A stretch of DNA of 64,000 nucleotides from Rhizobium phaseoli (lineage in GTDB: Bacteria; Pseudomonadota; Alphaproteobacteria; Rhizobiales; Rhizobiaceae): contig NZ_WUFT01000002.1 of assembly GCF_010668805.1 (NCBI RefSeq), positions 62,001 to 126,000 on the forward strand, written 5' to 3'. Below, one piece after another: positions 30,227 to 39,436 of this stretch. Every line of letters starts with the position of its first letter. Position 1 is the first letter of the stretch. Both the position numbers and the translations under genes were made by a program. The notes under the pieces are model-generated. The model ran no database searches. It had not been told where the DNA came from and saw nothing but the letters and a program-made list of their open reading frames with translations.

Positions 30227-32091
30227 CAACTGGAAACACAGAGTTCGCTGTGGCGGCCGAAGGCATCGCGGGCGCGCACCGCATAGCGCGCACCCTCCGG
30301 CGGCGACATGTGCAGGAATGCCGTGGAGAGCAGCGGCGCCGGACTGACCTTTTCAAAGGTCTTGCCGTCGGTGCTGGTGAGGACATCGTAGAAGACGGCG
30401 GGGCTGGCATTGCCGGCCGCCCAGAACAGCATGCGCTCCTCCCGACCGCCGAGACCGAGGTAACGTTCGACGACGAGACCGGTGGGTGCTGCCGGCGGTG
30501 CGCCGATATCGGGAACGACGAGCACCTGCGTCAGCGACGGCAAGGGCACGTCGAGATCGACACTGGCCCGGCCTTCGTCGCAGGCGACGGTGCTGATCGG
30601 ATGCAGCAAGGCGGGCTCCTGGGCGCGGCGCAGTGCGGCAAACTGCGCTTCATCAGGGACGGGCGGCGCGCCGACCGGCTCGAAGGGCCCGCGCGGATTG
30701 CTTTCATCGCGCTGGGCCTCCCAGACCTCCATCGGATTGGTGAATTCCTCGTCGATGCGCAGCAGGCAGAGCGCATGGCGGCCGGGAGTGAGCCCGTCGA
30801 CCTCGAGGCGGACGGCGGTCCGGCCCGAGCGGTTGATGGCATCGACGCTGTGGATGAGACTGATGGAAACACCGCCGCCCGGCAGCCGTGTCGGCAGGAT
30901 CGCCAGGCCATCCTGATCGGGCGCCAGCGGCGGCTCGGCCGTCACCTTGCAGACGGTATCGCCGAGCGTTGCCAGCAGCTCCATCGATGTGAGGCCCGGC
31001 TTCTTGATGATGTCGAAGGGCGGCGCACTGTCGATGTCGGTCACCAGCTTTTCCAGATCGGTCTTGTGCTCCCACTGCGCCTTGGTGAAATTGCGCGAAC
31101 CGAAATAGGCAAAGATCGTGCGCTGGCTCCAGCCGCCGATAAAGGCATGGTCATTGCTGAGGAAGGTGAAATTCGCCGCTTTCGGGGCGATGATGCGCCG
31201 GTCGTGCTGTTCGATGATGCGGGCGATGATCCCGGCATAATAGGCCTTGCCGTGCCAGCTGTGATGATCGCTCCAGCCGAGCTGCGGATCGCATTCGTCG
31301 TTGACGATCGGCAGGCCGGCAAGCCGCGGATGATGCTCCTTGAGATAATCGACGACGAGAAGCGTGCGATCGACGATGGCGTTGGTTTTCGGGGTCAGAT
31401 CGTCCTTGCTGCCGTTGACGCCTTTCTCGTGGATCGAGATGTAATCGATGCGCGGCGGCCCGTTGCCGGTCAGGCAGCTCGTGCCGCTGTCGCAATGGGC
31501 CATCAGAGCCCGAAAGATCGGCGAGAGCGTGCGGGCGGTGCCGGGCCCGCCCATCGGCAGACTCGGGTCAATGGCGTCGAGGCCGGCGACGCAGGCGTCG
31601 TAGTAATTGGTGTAGCCCTTGATCCCGTAGGTCCACCAGCCGGAGTCGGCCTCATTCGTCGTTTCGAAATACCACGTGCGCAATTCGTCCATGCCGTAGC
31701 GCGCGCCATAGCGCTCCACCGTCACTGTGACGAGATCGCGCCAGCGCTTGACCTGATTCATGTCCTCGTAGTCGGTGAACAGGCCCGACGGGTTGCCCAT
31801 CAGCTCGAAGAACGGCTTCAGCCGGTGTTCGATCATCACGTCGAGCGCGCGGTCAAGCAGCGACCAATCGTAGCCGCTCGCGCCGCCGGTGGCGCGCAGC
31901 AGGTTGTAGAGGTAGTGGACGCGCAGAAACCTGATGCCCTCGTTCGGCAGGCCGCCGATATAGGCAAGCATCTGGCGCATCTCGGGTTCGAGCAGCAGCT
32001 CGGCAGGCGAAAACCCGGTGCCGCGCCAGAACCGCTCGAAGGGGCGCACCGTTTGGCTGGCATCAACATTTATTCGCGTCCGTTCACGCAT
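30226..32091 (-). CDS. GH39 glycosidase, alpha-L-iduronidase-like
   Basis: A 621-residue glycoside hydrolase. The catalytic barrel (about 1-330) has acid/base Glu147 in FETTNEAD and the nucleophile candidate Glu266 in PIVNDECDPQLGW, which closely echoes human alpha-L-iduronidase (NDEADPLVGW); DYISIHEKG also matches that enzyme. A beta domain follows (about 340-500), and a C-terminal FN3-like module (about 525-620, PAAPTGLVVERYLGL). There is no signal peptide, so it acts in the cytoplasm on imported oligosaccharide. Beta-xylosidase is the other activity in GH39, but the iduronidase-type motifs are closer. It is followed by the isomerase gene with one-base overlap. Confidence 0.82.
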   Translation of the reverse strand: MRERTRINVDASQTVRPFERFWRGTGFSPAELLLEPEMRQMLAYIGGLPNEGIRFLRVHYLYNLLRATGGASGYDWSLLDRALDVMIEHRLKPFFELMGNPSGLFTDYEDMNQVKRWRDLVTVTVERYGARYGMDELRTWYFETTNEADSGWWTYGIKGYTNYYDACVAGLDAIDPSLPMGGPGTARTLSPIFRALMAHCDSGTSCLTGNGPPRIDYISIHEKGVNGSKDDLTPKTNAIVDRTLLVVDYLKEHHPRLAGLPIVNDECDPQLGWSDHHSWHGKAYYAGIIARIIEQHDRRIIAPKAANFTFLSNDHAFIGGWSQRTIFAYFGSRNFTKAQWEHKTDLEKLVTDIDSAPPFDIIKKPGLTSMELLATLGDTVCKVTAEPPLAPDQDGLAILPTRLPGGGVSISLIHSVDAINRSGRTAVRLEVDGLTPGRHALCLLRIDEEFTNPMEVWEAQRDESNPRGPFEPVGAPPVPDEAQFAALRRAQEPALLHPISTVACDEGRASVDLDVPLPSLTQVLVVPDIGAPPAAPTGLVVERYLGLGGREERMLFWAAGNASPAVFYDVLTSTDGKTFEKVSPAPLLSTAFLHMSPPEGARYAVRARDAFGRHSELCVSS

Positions 32092-32160
32092 GGGATCGTC
32101 TCTCCTTGAGCGGAAGTCTGGCAGCGCCCGAAAAACCAGCGCGGAAGGCCAGGAACCTGG

Positions 32161-32994
32161 TTATTTGAACTTTTCACGCATCGCATCGATGCCGGGGATA
32201 GTCTTGGTCAGATGCTGATGCGCCGGATCGAAACGCTGGATCAGCCCGCGGCGGTGCTTGCCAACAAGGATGGTGAAGATATAGCCGCGATGACCGGGCG
32301 AGGTGACGGTCGGGTGGTAGCCGCGGTCGACCAGGACAGTATCGCCGTTGCGGGTCATGAGGATCTTGACCGGACCGTCGTCATCATAAGTGATCTGACT
32401 GCCGAAGCCGGTCTCGGGCTGGAAGCGGTAATGATAGAGCTCCTCGTGCAGGGTCTCGGCATCGCCGTCTTCGGTATCGTGCTTGTGGGGAGGATAGCCG
32501 GACCAGCAACCCTCGCCGGCATAGAGTTCGCTCACCAGGAGGTTGCCGCAGCGGCCGTTTTGCCGTTGCCCGAGCAGGTGGACGATCCGCCGCTGGCTAT
32601 GAGTGTCGGGCGAGCCGACATTGACCGCGTCGACCTCCTCAGGCGTGACACGGAACGGGGCATAGCGCGTCTCGCATAGGCCGCCGGCGATGGCGACTTC
32701 CGCCGGGCCGCCACGGGCCGATATCCGGACATTGGCGTCGACGGGCGCGTAAACCGAGTCCGCATCGCCTCCCCAGATATCGGCTCGCCGGCCCACAGCT
32801 TCGAAGGTGATGTCATCCACCTCGATATCCACCTGCCCCGACAGCACGACGTAGAGGCTTTCGTGCAAGGGCAGCCGCCGCGTGTCCCGGCCGTCTGCCG
32901 GAAGCGTGACGAGGTCGAAATAGATGAGATCGAGCGTCCTGGAGGAGGTATCCACAATGGGACGCTGCTCGGAGCGTGGAATGAATTCGGGCAT
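32161..32994 (-). CDS. IolB/KduI-family isomerase
   Basis: A 277-residue double-cupin protein of the 5-deoxyglucuronate isomerase family. The metal-binding block PPHKHDTEDGDAETLHEELYHYRF and the downstream VLVDRGYHPTVTSPGHRGYIFTILVG match IolB strongly. Classical IolB acts in myo-inositol breakdown, but no other iol gene is here, so it may isomerise another uronate or deoxy-uronate released by the GH39 enzyme. The ATG at 32994 overlaps the ATPase stop by one base. The gap to the GH39 gene is 69 bp. Confidence 0.8.
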   Translation of the reverse strand: MPEFIPRSEQRPIVDTSSRTLDLIYFDLVTLPADGRDTRRLPLHESLYVVLSGQVDIEVDDITFEAVGRRADIWGGDADSVYAPVDANVRISARGGPAEVAIAGGLCETRYAPFRVTPEEVDAVNVGSPDTHSQRRIVHLLGQRQNGRCGNLLVSELYAGEGCWSGYPPHKHDTEDGDAETLHEELYHYRFQPETGFGSQITYDDDGPVKILMTRNGDTVLVDRGYHPTVTSPGHRGYIFTILVGKHRRGLIQRFDPAHQHLTKTIPGIDAMREKFK

Positions 32995-34055
32995 CAATTG
33001 AACTCCGCTACGGTACGGTCGGCAGAAGGGTTGAGGGTCAGGGTTTCGGCGTGATGGCAGGCCACCGCATGTCCATCGGCGGTAACGGTGCGCAGCGCCG
33101 GCAGCTCCTGCCTGCAAAGCTCGGTGGCGTAGCGGCAGCGCGGATGAAAGGCGCAGCCGGGGGGCGCATGCGCAGGGTCGGCGACCTCGCCCGCCAGCCG
33201 GATGCGCCGGCCGTGGCGGCGCAGCCTCGGATCGGCGATCGGCACCGCCGAGAGCAGCGCTTCGGTATAGGGGTGGCGCGGACGCGAAAAGATCTGCTCC
33301 GTCGGCGCCTTTTCGACGACCCGGCCGACATACATGACGGCGATATTGTCGGAGATGTGCCGGACGACCGAGAGGTCGTGAGCAACGAAGAGATAGGTCA
33401 GGCCGAACTGTTCCTGCAGGTCCTGCAGCAGGTTGATGGTTTGCGCCTGGACGCTGACGTCCAGCGCCGAGACGGCTTCGTCGGCGATCACCAGCCGCGG
33501 ATTGGACGCCAGCGCCCGGGCAATGCCGATGCGCTGGCGTTCGCCGCCGGAGAAGGCATGCGGATAACGACGCATATATTCGGGCCGCAGGCCGACGCTC
33601 TGCATCAGTTCGGCGACCCGGTGCTCGAGCTCCCGGCCCTTGGCGATGCCGTTGACGCTAAGCACCTCGCCGATGATGTCGATGACGGGAAGGCGCGGAT
33701 TGAGCGAGGATTGCGGATCCTGAAAGACGATGCGCAGGTCGCGGTGGATTTCCTTGAGGGCGGGTCCGGACAGGGCCGCGAGATCCACCGTGCCGCCGCT
33801 GCGGTCGCGATAGCGGATTTCTCCGCTGGTCGGCTGGTAGATGCGCAGCACGGTGCGGGCAAGCGTCGACTTGCCGCAGCCGGATTCCCCAACGATGCCG
33901 AGCGTCTCGCCGTCCTCGACGCGAAGCGAGACGCCGTCGACCGCCTTGACATGCCCGACCACCCGCCGGAACGCGCCCTTGCGAATGGGGAAATGCATCC
34001 TGAGATCGTTCAGTTCGAGCAGCGGGCTTGGTTGCGTCATGGGATCGGCCATCAT
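32994..34055 (-). CDS. Family-5 ABC transporter ATPase (DppF/OppF-like)
   Basis: A 353-residue nucleotide-binding subunit. Walker A is GESGCGKST, signature [15 protein letters not shown], Walker [13 protein letters not shown], and the switch His is in FVAHDLSVV. The C-terminal oligopeptide/dipeptide extension has PGCAFHPRC with conserved Cys residues (CRYATELC), which can hold an Fe-S cluster in this family. It pairs with the next ATPase to power import. Two ATGs overlap the upstream stop; the first (34055) is used. Confidence 0.92.
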   Translation of the reverse strand: MMADPMTQPSPLLELNDLRMHFPIRKGAFRRVVGHVKAVDGVSLRVEDGETLGIVGESGCGKSTLARTVLRIYQPTSGEIRYRDRSGGTVDLAALSGPALKEIHRDLRIVFQDPQSSLNPRLPVIDIIGEVLSVNGIAKGRELEHRVAELMQSVGLRPEYMRRYPHAFSGGERQRIGIARALASNPRLVIADEAVSALDVSVQAQTINLLQDLQEQFGLTYLFVAHDLSVVRHISDNIAVMYVGRVVEKAPTEQIFSRPRHPYTEALLSAVPIADPRLRRHGRRIRLAGEVADPAHAPPGCAFHPRCRYATELCRQELPALRTVTADGHAVACHHAETLTLNPSADRTVAEFN

Positions 34056-35098
34056 TGTCTTCCCTCGTAAAGCAGGCAGCTGGCGACGTGCCCCTTGCCG
34101 ATGAGGACAGCTTGCGGATCCTCGCGGTCACAGAGGCCCGCCCTCGCCTCTCGGCATCGGGGATGAAAGCTGCAGCCTTCGGGCCTGTGGAAACGCGAGG
34201 GCACCATGCCTTCGATGGTCGCCAGCCGTTCGCTCGGCTGTCCGTGCAGGCGCGGCACCGATTGCAGCAGGGCCTTGGTGTAGGGATGAACAGGTGCGTG
34301 AAAGATCGTGTCGACGTCGCCCGCCTCCACCACCCGGCCGACATACATGACGACGACCTCGTCGGCGATCTCGGCCACCACACCGAGATCGTGGGTGACG
34401 AAGAGCACCGAGAGCCCGAATTCGGCTTGCAGCGAGGCGAGCAAATCGAGGATATTGGCCTGAGTGGTCACATCGAGCGCCGTGGTCGGCTCGTCGGCGA
34501 TCAGGAGCTTCGGGCGGCAGGCGAGCGCCAGCGCAATACAGACGCGTTGGCGCATGCCGCCGGAAAACTGGAAGGCATAGCTTTCCATGCGCTCGGCTGG
34601 CCTCGGAATGCCGACCAGCGCCAGCGTCTCGATCGCATGTTGGCGTGCTTCCTTCTTTCCCATCTTGAGGTGCAGGCGGATGACCTCCACCATCTGGTTG
34701 CCGATCGTATGGACGGGCGACAGGGCGGCCATCGGCTCCTGACTGATCAGGCCGATCTGGGCGCCACGGATCGCCCGCATGTCGCGGCCGCGCGGATCGA
34801 GCGAGGCGAGATCGATGGCGGGAGCTGCCGGATCGGGCCGATAGCGGATTGCGCCCGAGACGATCCGCCCGCCCCGCGGAACCTGGTTGAGGATCGAGCG
34901 GCCGGTGATGCTCTTGCCTGAACCGGACTCGCCGACGACGCAGACCGTCTTGCCGCGCGGGATGGAAAAAGAAACTCCGTCGACCGCCCGCACCGTGCCC
35001 GCACCGCCGAAGAAATGCGTCCTGAGGTCGTCGACCTCGATCAGCGCGTCGCGATCGGCGCGCCCGCCGCCGGCGGCGAAATGGGAATTAGTATTCAT
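34052..35098 (-). CDS. Family-5 ABC transporter ATPase (DppD/OppD-like)
   Basis: A 348-residue nucleotide-binding subunit. Walker A is GESGSGKS, signature [15 protein letters not shown], Walker [13 protein letters not shown], switch His in FVTHDLGVV. The C-terminal extension has EGCSFHPRC and CDREDPQ. The ATG at 35098 is used, overlapping the permease stop by 11 nt; in-frame ATGs 9-10 codons upstream are possible but have no better ribosome site. It forms a heterodimer with the DppF-like subunit. Confidence 0.9.
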   Translation of the reverse strand: MNTNSHFAAGGGRADRDALIEVDDLRTHFFGGAGTVRAVDGVSFSIPRGKTVCVVGESGSGKSITGRSILNQVPRGGRIVSGAIRYRPDPAAPAIDLASLDPRGRDMRAIRGAQIGLISQEPMAALSPVHTIGNQMVEVIRLHLKMGKKEARQHAIETLALVGIPRPAERMESYAFQFSGGMRQRVCIALALACRPKLLIADEPTTALDVTTQANILDLLASLQAEFGLSVLFVTHDLGVVAEIADEVVVMYVGRVVEAGDVDTIFHAPVHPYTKALLQSVPRLHGQPSERLATIEGMVPSRFHRPEGCSFHPRCREARAGLCDREDPQAVLIGKGHVASCLLYEGRQ

Positions 35099-36221
35099 AG
35101 GGATCTGCAGCATCGCGTAATCCATCACCGAGGAAATTGAGGGCGAGCACGGTAACGATCACCGCAAGACCGGGAAGAAACAGCCAGGGCGCGCTCGAAA
35201 CCGCGAGAATGTTCTGCCCTTCCTGAAGCAGCACGCCCCAGCTCACGACAGGCGGACGCAGGCCGATGCCGAGGAAGGAAAGCGCGGTTTCGGCAAGAAT
35301 CATCGTCGGGATGGCAAGCGTCACCGAGGCGATGATGTGGCTCATGAAGGACGGCACCATATGCCGCCAGATGATCCGCATACGCGAGCAGCCATCGAGA
35401 TGGGCGGCGATGACGAAATCTTCCGTCTTCAGCGACAGGAAGCGTCCGCGCACCACCCGCGCCAGGTCCGTCCAGCCGATCAGCGACAGGATGACGGTGA
35501 TCCAGAGATAGACCAGGATCGGATCGGCGCTGATCGGAACGGCGGCCGCAAGGCCCATCCACAGCGGAATGGTCGGGATCGAGTTAAGAAGCTCGATGCA
35601 ACGCTGGATGACGTCGTCCACCCAGCCGCCATAGAGCCCGGAGATGCCGCCGAGGATAATGCCGAGGGTGAGGCTGATCGTGACCCCGATCAGCCCGACG
35701 GACATAGACACGCGGGTGCCGTGCACCGTCCGGCTGAAGACGTCGCGGCCCAGCCGGTCGGCGCCGAACAGGTAGAACGGTTTGCCCGCCTCGACCGGGC
35801 CGATCAGGTGGCGGTTGAGATCGAACAGCCCCCAGAGCCGGTAAGGTTCACCTTTGACGAAGAAGCCGACGGGAATGACGACGGCCGGATCGGGCACATA
35901 ATTGCGGCTGAGCGCGATCGGGTCGATCTTCATCGAATAACCGTTGACGTAGAGCGGATGAAATCCCCCCGCTGCGTCGTAGCCGGCAAATCTCAGCTGC
36001 TGGGGCGGCGCATAGGTGTAACGGGAATCGTAGGTCTGCGACGAAACCGGGGCGAGAACCTCGGCAAAGAGAGCGACCAGGTAGATCAGCACGATGACGA
36101 CGCCTGCCGCCAGCGCCAGCCGGTGGCGGCAGAAACGCCACCAGATGAGCTTCCACTGTCCTGCCGCGGCGGCGGTATTTCTGGTGGGTTCTGGCGATAG
36201 CGCGATGGCTTGATCGGTCAT
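35088..36221 (-). CDS. Family-5 ABC transporter permease (DppC-like)
   Basis: A 377-residue inner-membrane subunit. It has the N-terminal OppC_N segment with one TM helix (about 33-55), then a long periplasmic stretch (about 55-160), unusually large for DppC and common in oligosaccharide-type members. The core has [24 protein letters not shown] and the EAA loop region [20 protein letters not shown]. It pairs with the upstream permease. No ribosome-site oddity was seen. Confidence 0.9.
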   Translation of the reverse strand: MTDQAIALSPEPTRNTAAAAGQWKLIWWRFCRHRLALAAGVVIVLIYLVALFAEVLAPVSSQTYDSRYTYAPPQQLRFAGYDAAGGFHPLYVNGYSMKIDPIALSRNYVPDPAVVIPVGFFVKGEPYRLWGLFDLNRHLIGPVEAGKPFYLFGADRLGRDVFSRTVHGTRVSMSVGLIGVTISLTLGIILGGISGLYGGWVDDVIQRCIELLNSIPTIPLWMGLAAAVPISADPILVYLWITVILSLIGWTDLARVVRGRFLSLKTEDFVIAAHLDGCSRMRIIWRHMVPSFMSHIIASVTLAIPTMILAETALSFLGIGLRPPVVSWGVLLQEGQNILAVSSAPWLFLPGLAVIVTVLALNFLGDGLRDAADPYEY

Positions 36222-36233
36222 ATCTATCGTCCT

Positions 36234-37220
36234 TCAGCCGTTGCGGATGCGGGGATCGAGCCAGGCGAGCAGCAGGTCCGAGATCAGCGTGCCGATCAAC
36301 GTCAGCATGCTCATCAGCAGGATGAAGGTGCCCGCGAGATACATGTCCTGGGCAAACAGCGCGTTGAGCAGAAGCGGTCCGGTGATCGGCAGGCTGAGGA
36401 CGATGGAAACCACCACCGAACCCGAGACGAGGTGCGGCAACACCCAGCCGACAGTCGAGACGAAGGGGTTGAGCGCGACGCGCACCGGATATTTCAGCAG
36501 CAGCCGGATTTCGCTCAGGCCCCGGGCGCGCGCCATGTCGACATAGGGCTTGTTGAGCTCGTCCAGCAGGTTGGCGCGCATGATGCGGATCAGCGCCGCC
36601 GTAGCACCCGTGCCGAGCACGACGACCGGGATCCACATATGCGAGACGAGATCGCCGAGCTTGGCCCAGCTCCAGGCGGCATTGATATAGTTGGGCGAAA
36701 ACAGCCCACCGACGCTCTGGCCGAAATACTGCGCCGAGACGAACATCAGCACCAGCGCCAGCAGGAAGTTCGGAATGGCAAGGCCGAGGAAGCCGAAGAA
36801 GGTGGCGAAATAATCTCCCACCGAATATTGCCGCACCGCCGAATAGATACCGATCGGAAAGGCAACCACCCAGACGAAGAGCAGCGTGGTGACCGAGACC
36901 ACCATCGTCAGGCCCATGCGCGCCCAGATCAATTCGCTGACCGGCTTGTTCCAGTCGAGGGACTGGCCGAAATCGCCGCGTAGCAGGATGCCGCTGATCC
37001 ATTTCCAGTATTGCACCGCCCAGGGCTGATCGAGGCCATACCGTTCGCGCAGGCCGGCGATGGCGCTAGGATCGATGGTTTCGTTCTGCGAGGCGAGACG
37101 CGCGGTCATCGCGGTCAGGAAATCGCCCGGCGGAAGCTGGATGATGATGAAGGTCACGACTGAAATCGCGAACATCATCGGGATCATGTAAAGCAAACGT
37201 CTGATGATGAAGCCGGCCAT
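36234..37220 (-). CDS. Family-5 ABC transporter permease (DppB-like)
   Basis: A 328-residue inner-membrane subunit. It starts MAGFIIRRLLYMIPMMFAISVVTFIIIQLPPGDF, a classic DppB N-terminus, followed by RYGLDQPWAVQYWKWISGILLRGDFGQSL, about five further TM helices and the EAA loop YVDMARARGLSEIRLLLKYPVRVALNP. The ATG at 37220 is preceded by GAAGGAG. An open frame continues upstream into the hairpin region and is not used. A palindrome and a stem-loop separate it from the binding-protein gene. Confidence 0.92.
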   Translation of the reverse strand: MAGFIIRRLLYMIPMMFAISVVTFIIIQLPPGDFLTAMTARLASQNETIDPSAIAGLRERYGLDQPWAVQYWKWISGILLRGDFGQSLDWNKPVSELIWARMGLTMVVSVTTLLFVWVVAFPIGIYSAVRQYSVGDYFATFFGFLGLAIPNFLLALVLMFVSAQYFGQSVGGLFSPNYINAAWSWAKLGDLVSHMWIPVVVLGTGATAALIRIMRANLLDELNKPYVDMARARGLSEIRLLLKYPVRVALNPFVSTVGWVLPHLVSGSVVVSIVLSLPITGPLLLNALFAQDMYLAGTFILLMSMLTLIGTLISDLLLAWLDPRIRNG

Positions 37221-37234
37221 GTTCAAGCTCCTTC

Positions 37235-37310
37235 GACCGGCGATCGCCGGTCGGTCTGGGGGATGGGGCGGGGCTGCTGTCGGAATGGCGCCCGCGGACG
37301 CCATTCCGAC
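37235..37310 (-). promoter_or_regulatory. Intercistronic palindrome and stem-loop after the binding-protein gene
   Basis: GTCGGAATGGCG (37279-37290) pairs perfectly with CGCCATTCCGAC (37299-37310), giving a 12-bp stem with an 8-nt loop that starts 12 nt after the binding-protein stop. A perfect 18-bp palindrome, GACCGGCGATCGCCGGTC, follows at 37235-37252. Such structures often protect the upstream mRNA or reduce readthrough, giving more binding protein than permease. Confidence 0.65.
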
Positions 37311-37321
37311 CGATCATGTGT

Positions 37322-39247
37322 CTATTGCTGGTAGTAGAAGGTCTCCGGCTTTGCCGGTCCCGGCGTCATGTAGAAGGACGTGCTGGGGATGACCTTGGGG
37401 ACGTTGCGCATATTGGTCTTGACGATGCCGACGCGATCCGGCTCAAGGTTGGTGCCGATCACGTAGAATTCGTCACGGGTGATCGCCAGCAGCTCCTTCA
37501 TCGCTTCGAGCTGCTTTTCGAGCGTCGGGGCTTCCTGCACCTGGCGGTAGAGATCCATCTGCTTCTTGGCGGCCGGGCTCGGTTCCTGAGCGTTCGGATC
37601 CTTGGGATTCTGATAATAAAGGCCCCAGGCGGTGGCGAAGCTCGATTCATATTCGTGCGGGAAATACCATTTGGGATCGAGCAGGCCGAGGAAGTCGTAG
37701 CCCCCGCCGCCAACCCAGGCGAGACCGTCATTGTCATTGTTCTGCAGGCGGGAGAAGATCAGCGAACGCTCGGCCGGGCGGGGCTGCATGTCGATACCGA
37801 CCGCCCGCCAGTAGCGCTGGATCATTTCGAGCGCGTCGACCTGGATCGGGCTTCCGGTCAGCGCATCGATCGCAAAGGTGATCCGCTTGCCATCCTGGCC
37901 GAGGCGATAGCCATCGCCGTCTTTTTTGCTCAGGCCGGCCTTGTCGAGATACTGGTTGGCGAGGTCGACATTATATTCCAGATATTGCGTCGCCATTTTC
38001 TCGTCGTAGAGCGCGGTGCCTTCGCGGGGTGCCGCCTGATAGGGCTTGGCCTGTCCGGCATAGATCAGCTGGTTGAGCTCCTCGCGGTTGATGGCGTAGC
38101 TGAGGCCGATGCGGAAATCCTTGTTGGAGAAGACGGCGCGCAAGGCCGGATTCTTGTGCGTTTCGTTCAGGGTGATCAAAAGGGCGTTCGACCATGCCGG
38201 CCGGGCGATGAACAGGCCGTAACCGGCCTTCTCCTGGTTCTGCACGATCACCGTGCGGGCGTCCGTCGTCTCGATGAAGCGGTTCTGCATGTCGATTTCG
38301 CCGCTGATCGCCTTCAGGATGATCGCCTGGGTGTCCTGCATCACATCGATGGTGATGCGATCGAAATAGGGCAGCTGGTTTCCCGCCGTATCCACCTTGG
38401 CATAATAGGGATTGCGCTCGGCGACGACCTGGGTGGTGCCGTTATAGGGCGCAGTCAGCACCCAGGCATCGAGCGTCGGCCGGCCGAGATCGCGCCAGCG
38501 GCCGGGAAAGCCGATCTTGTTGTTGAAGAGCTGGACCCAGTCGGTCGCACCCGCCGCCTTCACCAGGGCGTCGACGCCGTCCGGATTGAAATCCTTGTGG
38601 AATTGCTTGAGGTAATGCGCCGGTGCGGCCGCCAGAATATCGGAGCCGCGCACGGTCGCCATATTCATCAGGAACAGGCCGTTCGGCGCGGCAAACTTGA
38701 AGACGACCTTGTCGTCGGCAAGCTTTTCGACCTTGACGGTCTGACCACCCGCGGTCAGCCAGTCGGGGGCGGCAGGCGTGATCTTGGTGTTGCGCAGCAC
38801 ATTCTCATTCCACCACACCAGATCGTCGGCGGTGAAGGGCTCGCCGTCCGACCAGCGCGTACCTTGCCGCAGGGCGAAGGTATATTCGGTGGCATTGTCG
38901 TTGACCTCTACACTCCTGGCGATGTCGGGGATCACCTCGGTCCATTCCGGGTTCCAGCGGACCAGTCTCGTATAGCCGATCGAACGCTCGATCTCGCTGT
39001 CGCCGCCGCCGAAGGTGGCCGTGCGCCAGGTGCCGCCATAGGCGCCGACCGATTCAAGCGGGGTGAGCACCAGCGGCTCCTTGGGCAGCCGCTTTTCCAC
39101 GGGCGGCAGCTTGCCGGCGTCAACCAGCGCCTTCAATTCCGGCGACTCCTGAAAGCCGAAAGCGGCGCCGGCCCAACCGGTACCCATGAGGATCGCCGCG
39201 GCAACTGTGGAAACAACCTGCCGCCGTAGAATTCTGACGTGTTGCAT
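37322..39247 (-). CDS. Family-5 ABC transporter solute-binding protein
   Basis: A 641-residue extracellular solute-binding protein. Signal peptide is at about 1-33 (RRQVVSTVAAAILMGTGWAGAAFG), then GAYGGTWRTATFGG, YTFALRQGTRWSDGEPFTADD (family-5 signature), and RPAWSNALLITLNETHKNPALR. Large family-5 proteins like this, as in the rhizobial alpha-galactoside system Agp, bind oligosaccharides rather than peptides, which fits the glycosidases here. The ATG at 39247 has GGGAGGAGAG upstream. It heads the nine-gene operon that runs to 26949. Confidence 0.9.
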   Translation of the reverse strand: MQHVRILRRQVVSTVAAAILMGTGWAGAAFGFQESPELKALVDAGKLPPVEKRLPKEPLVLTPLESVGAYGGTWRTATFGGGDSEIERSIGYTRLVRWNPEWTEVIPDIARSVEVNDNATEYTFALRQGTRWSDGEPFTADDLVWWNENVLRNTKITPAAPDWLTAGGQTVKVEKLADDKVVFKFAAPNGLFLMNMATVRGSDILAAAPAHYLKQFHKDFNPDGVDALVKAAGATDWVQLFNNKIGFPGRWRDLGRPTLDAWVLTAPYNGTTQVVAERNPYYAKVDTAGNQLPYFDRITIDVMQDTQAIILKAISGEIDMQNRFIETTDARTVIVQNQEKAGYGLFIARPAWSNALLITLNETHKNPALRAVFSNKDFRIGLSYAINREELNQLIYAGQAKPYQAAPREGTALYDEKMATQYLEYNVDLANQYLDKAGLSKKDGDGYRLGQDGKRITFAIDALTGSPIQVDALEMIQRYWRAVGIDMQPRPAERSLIFSRLQNNDNDGLAWVGGGGYDFLGLLDPKWYFPHEYESSFATAWGLYYQNPKDPNAQEPSPAAKKQMDLYRQVQEAPTLEKQLEAMKELLAITRDEFYVIGTNLEPDRVGIVKTNMRNVPKVIPSTSFYMTPGPAKPETFYYQQ

Positions 39248-39273
39248 TCTCTCCTCCCAATATTCCACTTAGG

Positions 39274-39314
39274 TTATCGTTAACGTATTCTCCTCAATTC
39301 AGAACGTTAACGTT
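39274..39314. promoter_or_regulatory. LacI-type operators before the family-5 binding-protein gene
   Basis: TTATCGTTAACGTA (39274-39287) and AACGTTAACGTT (39303-39314, a perfect 12-bp palindrome, extended by ATCG) share a GTTAAC centre and lie 27-67 bp upstream of the binding-protein start. CG-centred or GTTAAC-centred palindromes are typical LacI-family sites, and the regulator gene is divergent just beyond. Confidence 0.7.
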
Positions 39315-39395
39315 ATCGTTCCTTTTTTGTCAAAAAGATTCGCGCTGGCGGAATCCTGACCCGCAAATGCTTGGCTTTCTCCTGATTTATGTTAG

Positions 39396-39410
39396 TTATC
39401 GTTACCGTAA
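39396..39410. promoter_or_regulatory. LacI-type operator before the regulator gene
   Basis: TTATCGTTACCGTAA closely matches the two operators at 39274-39314, with a near-palindromic centre. It lies upstream of the proposed TTG start of the LacI gene, suggesting autoregulation, and argues against the ATG at 39389 being the true start. Confidence 0.6.
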
Positions 39411-39436
39411 ATTCCCGCCACCTCAGAGACAGAATC

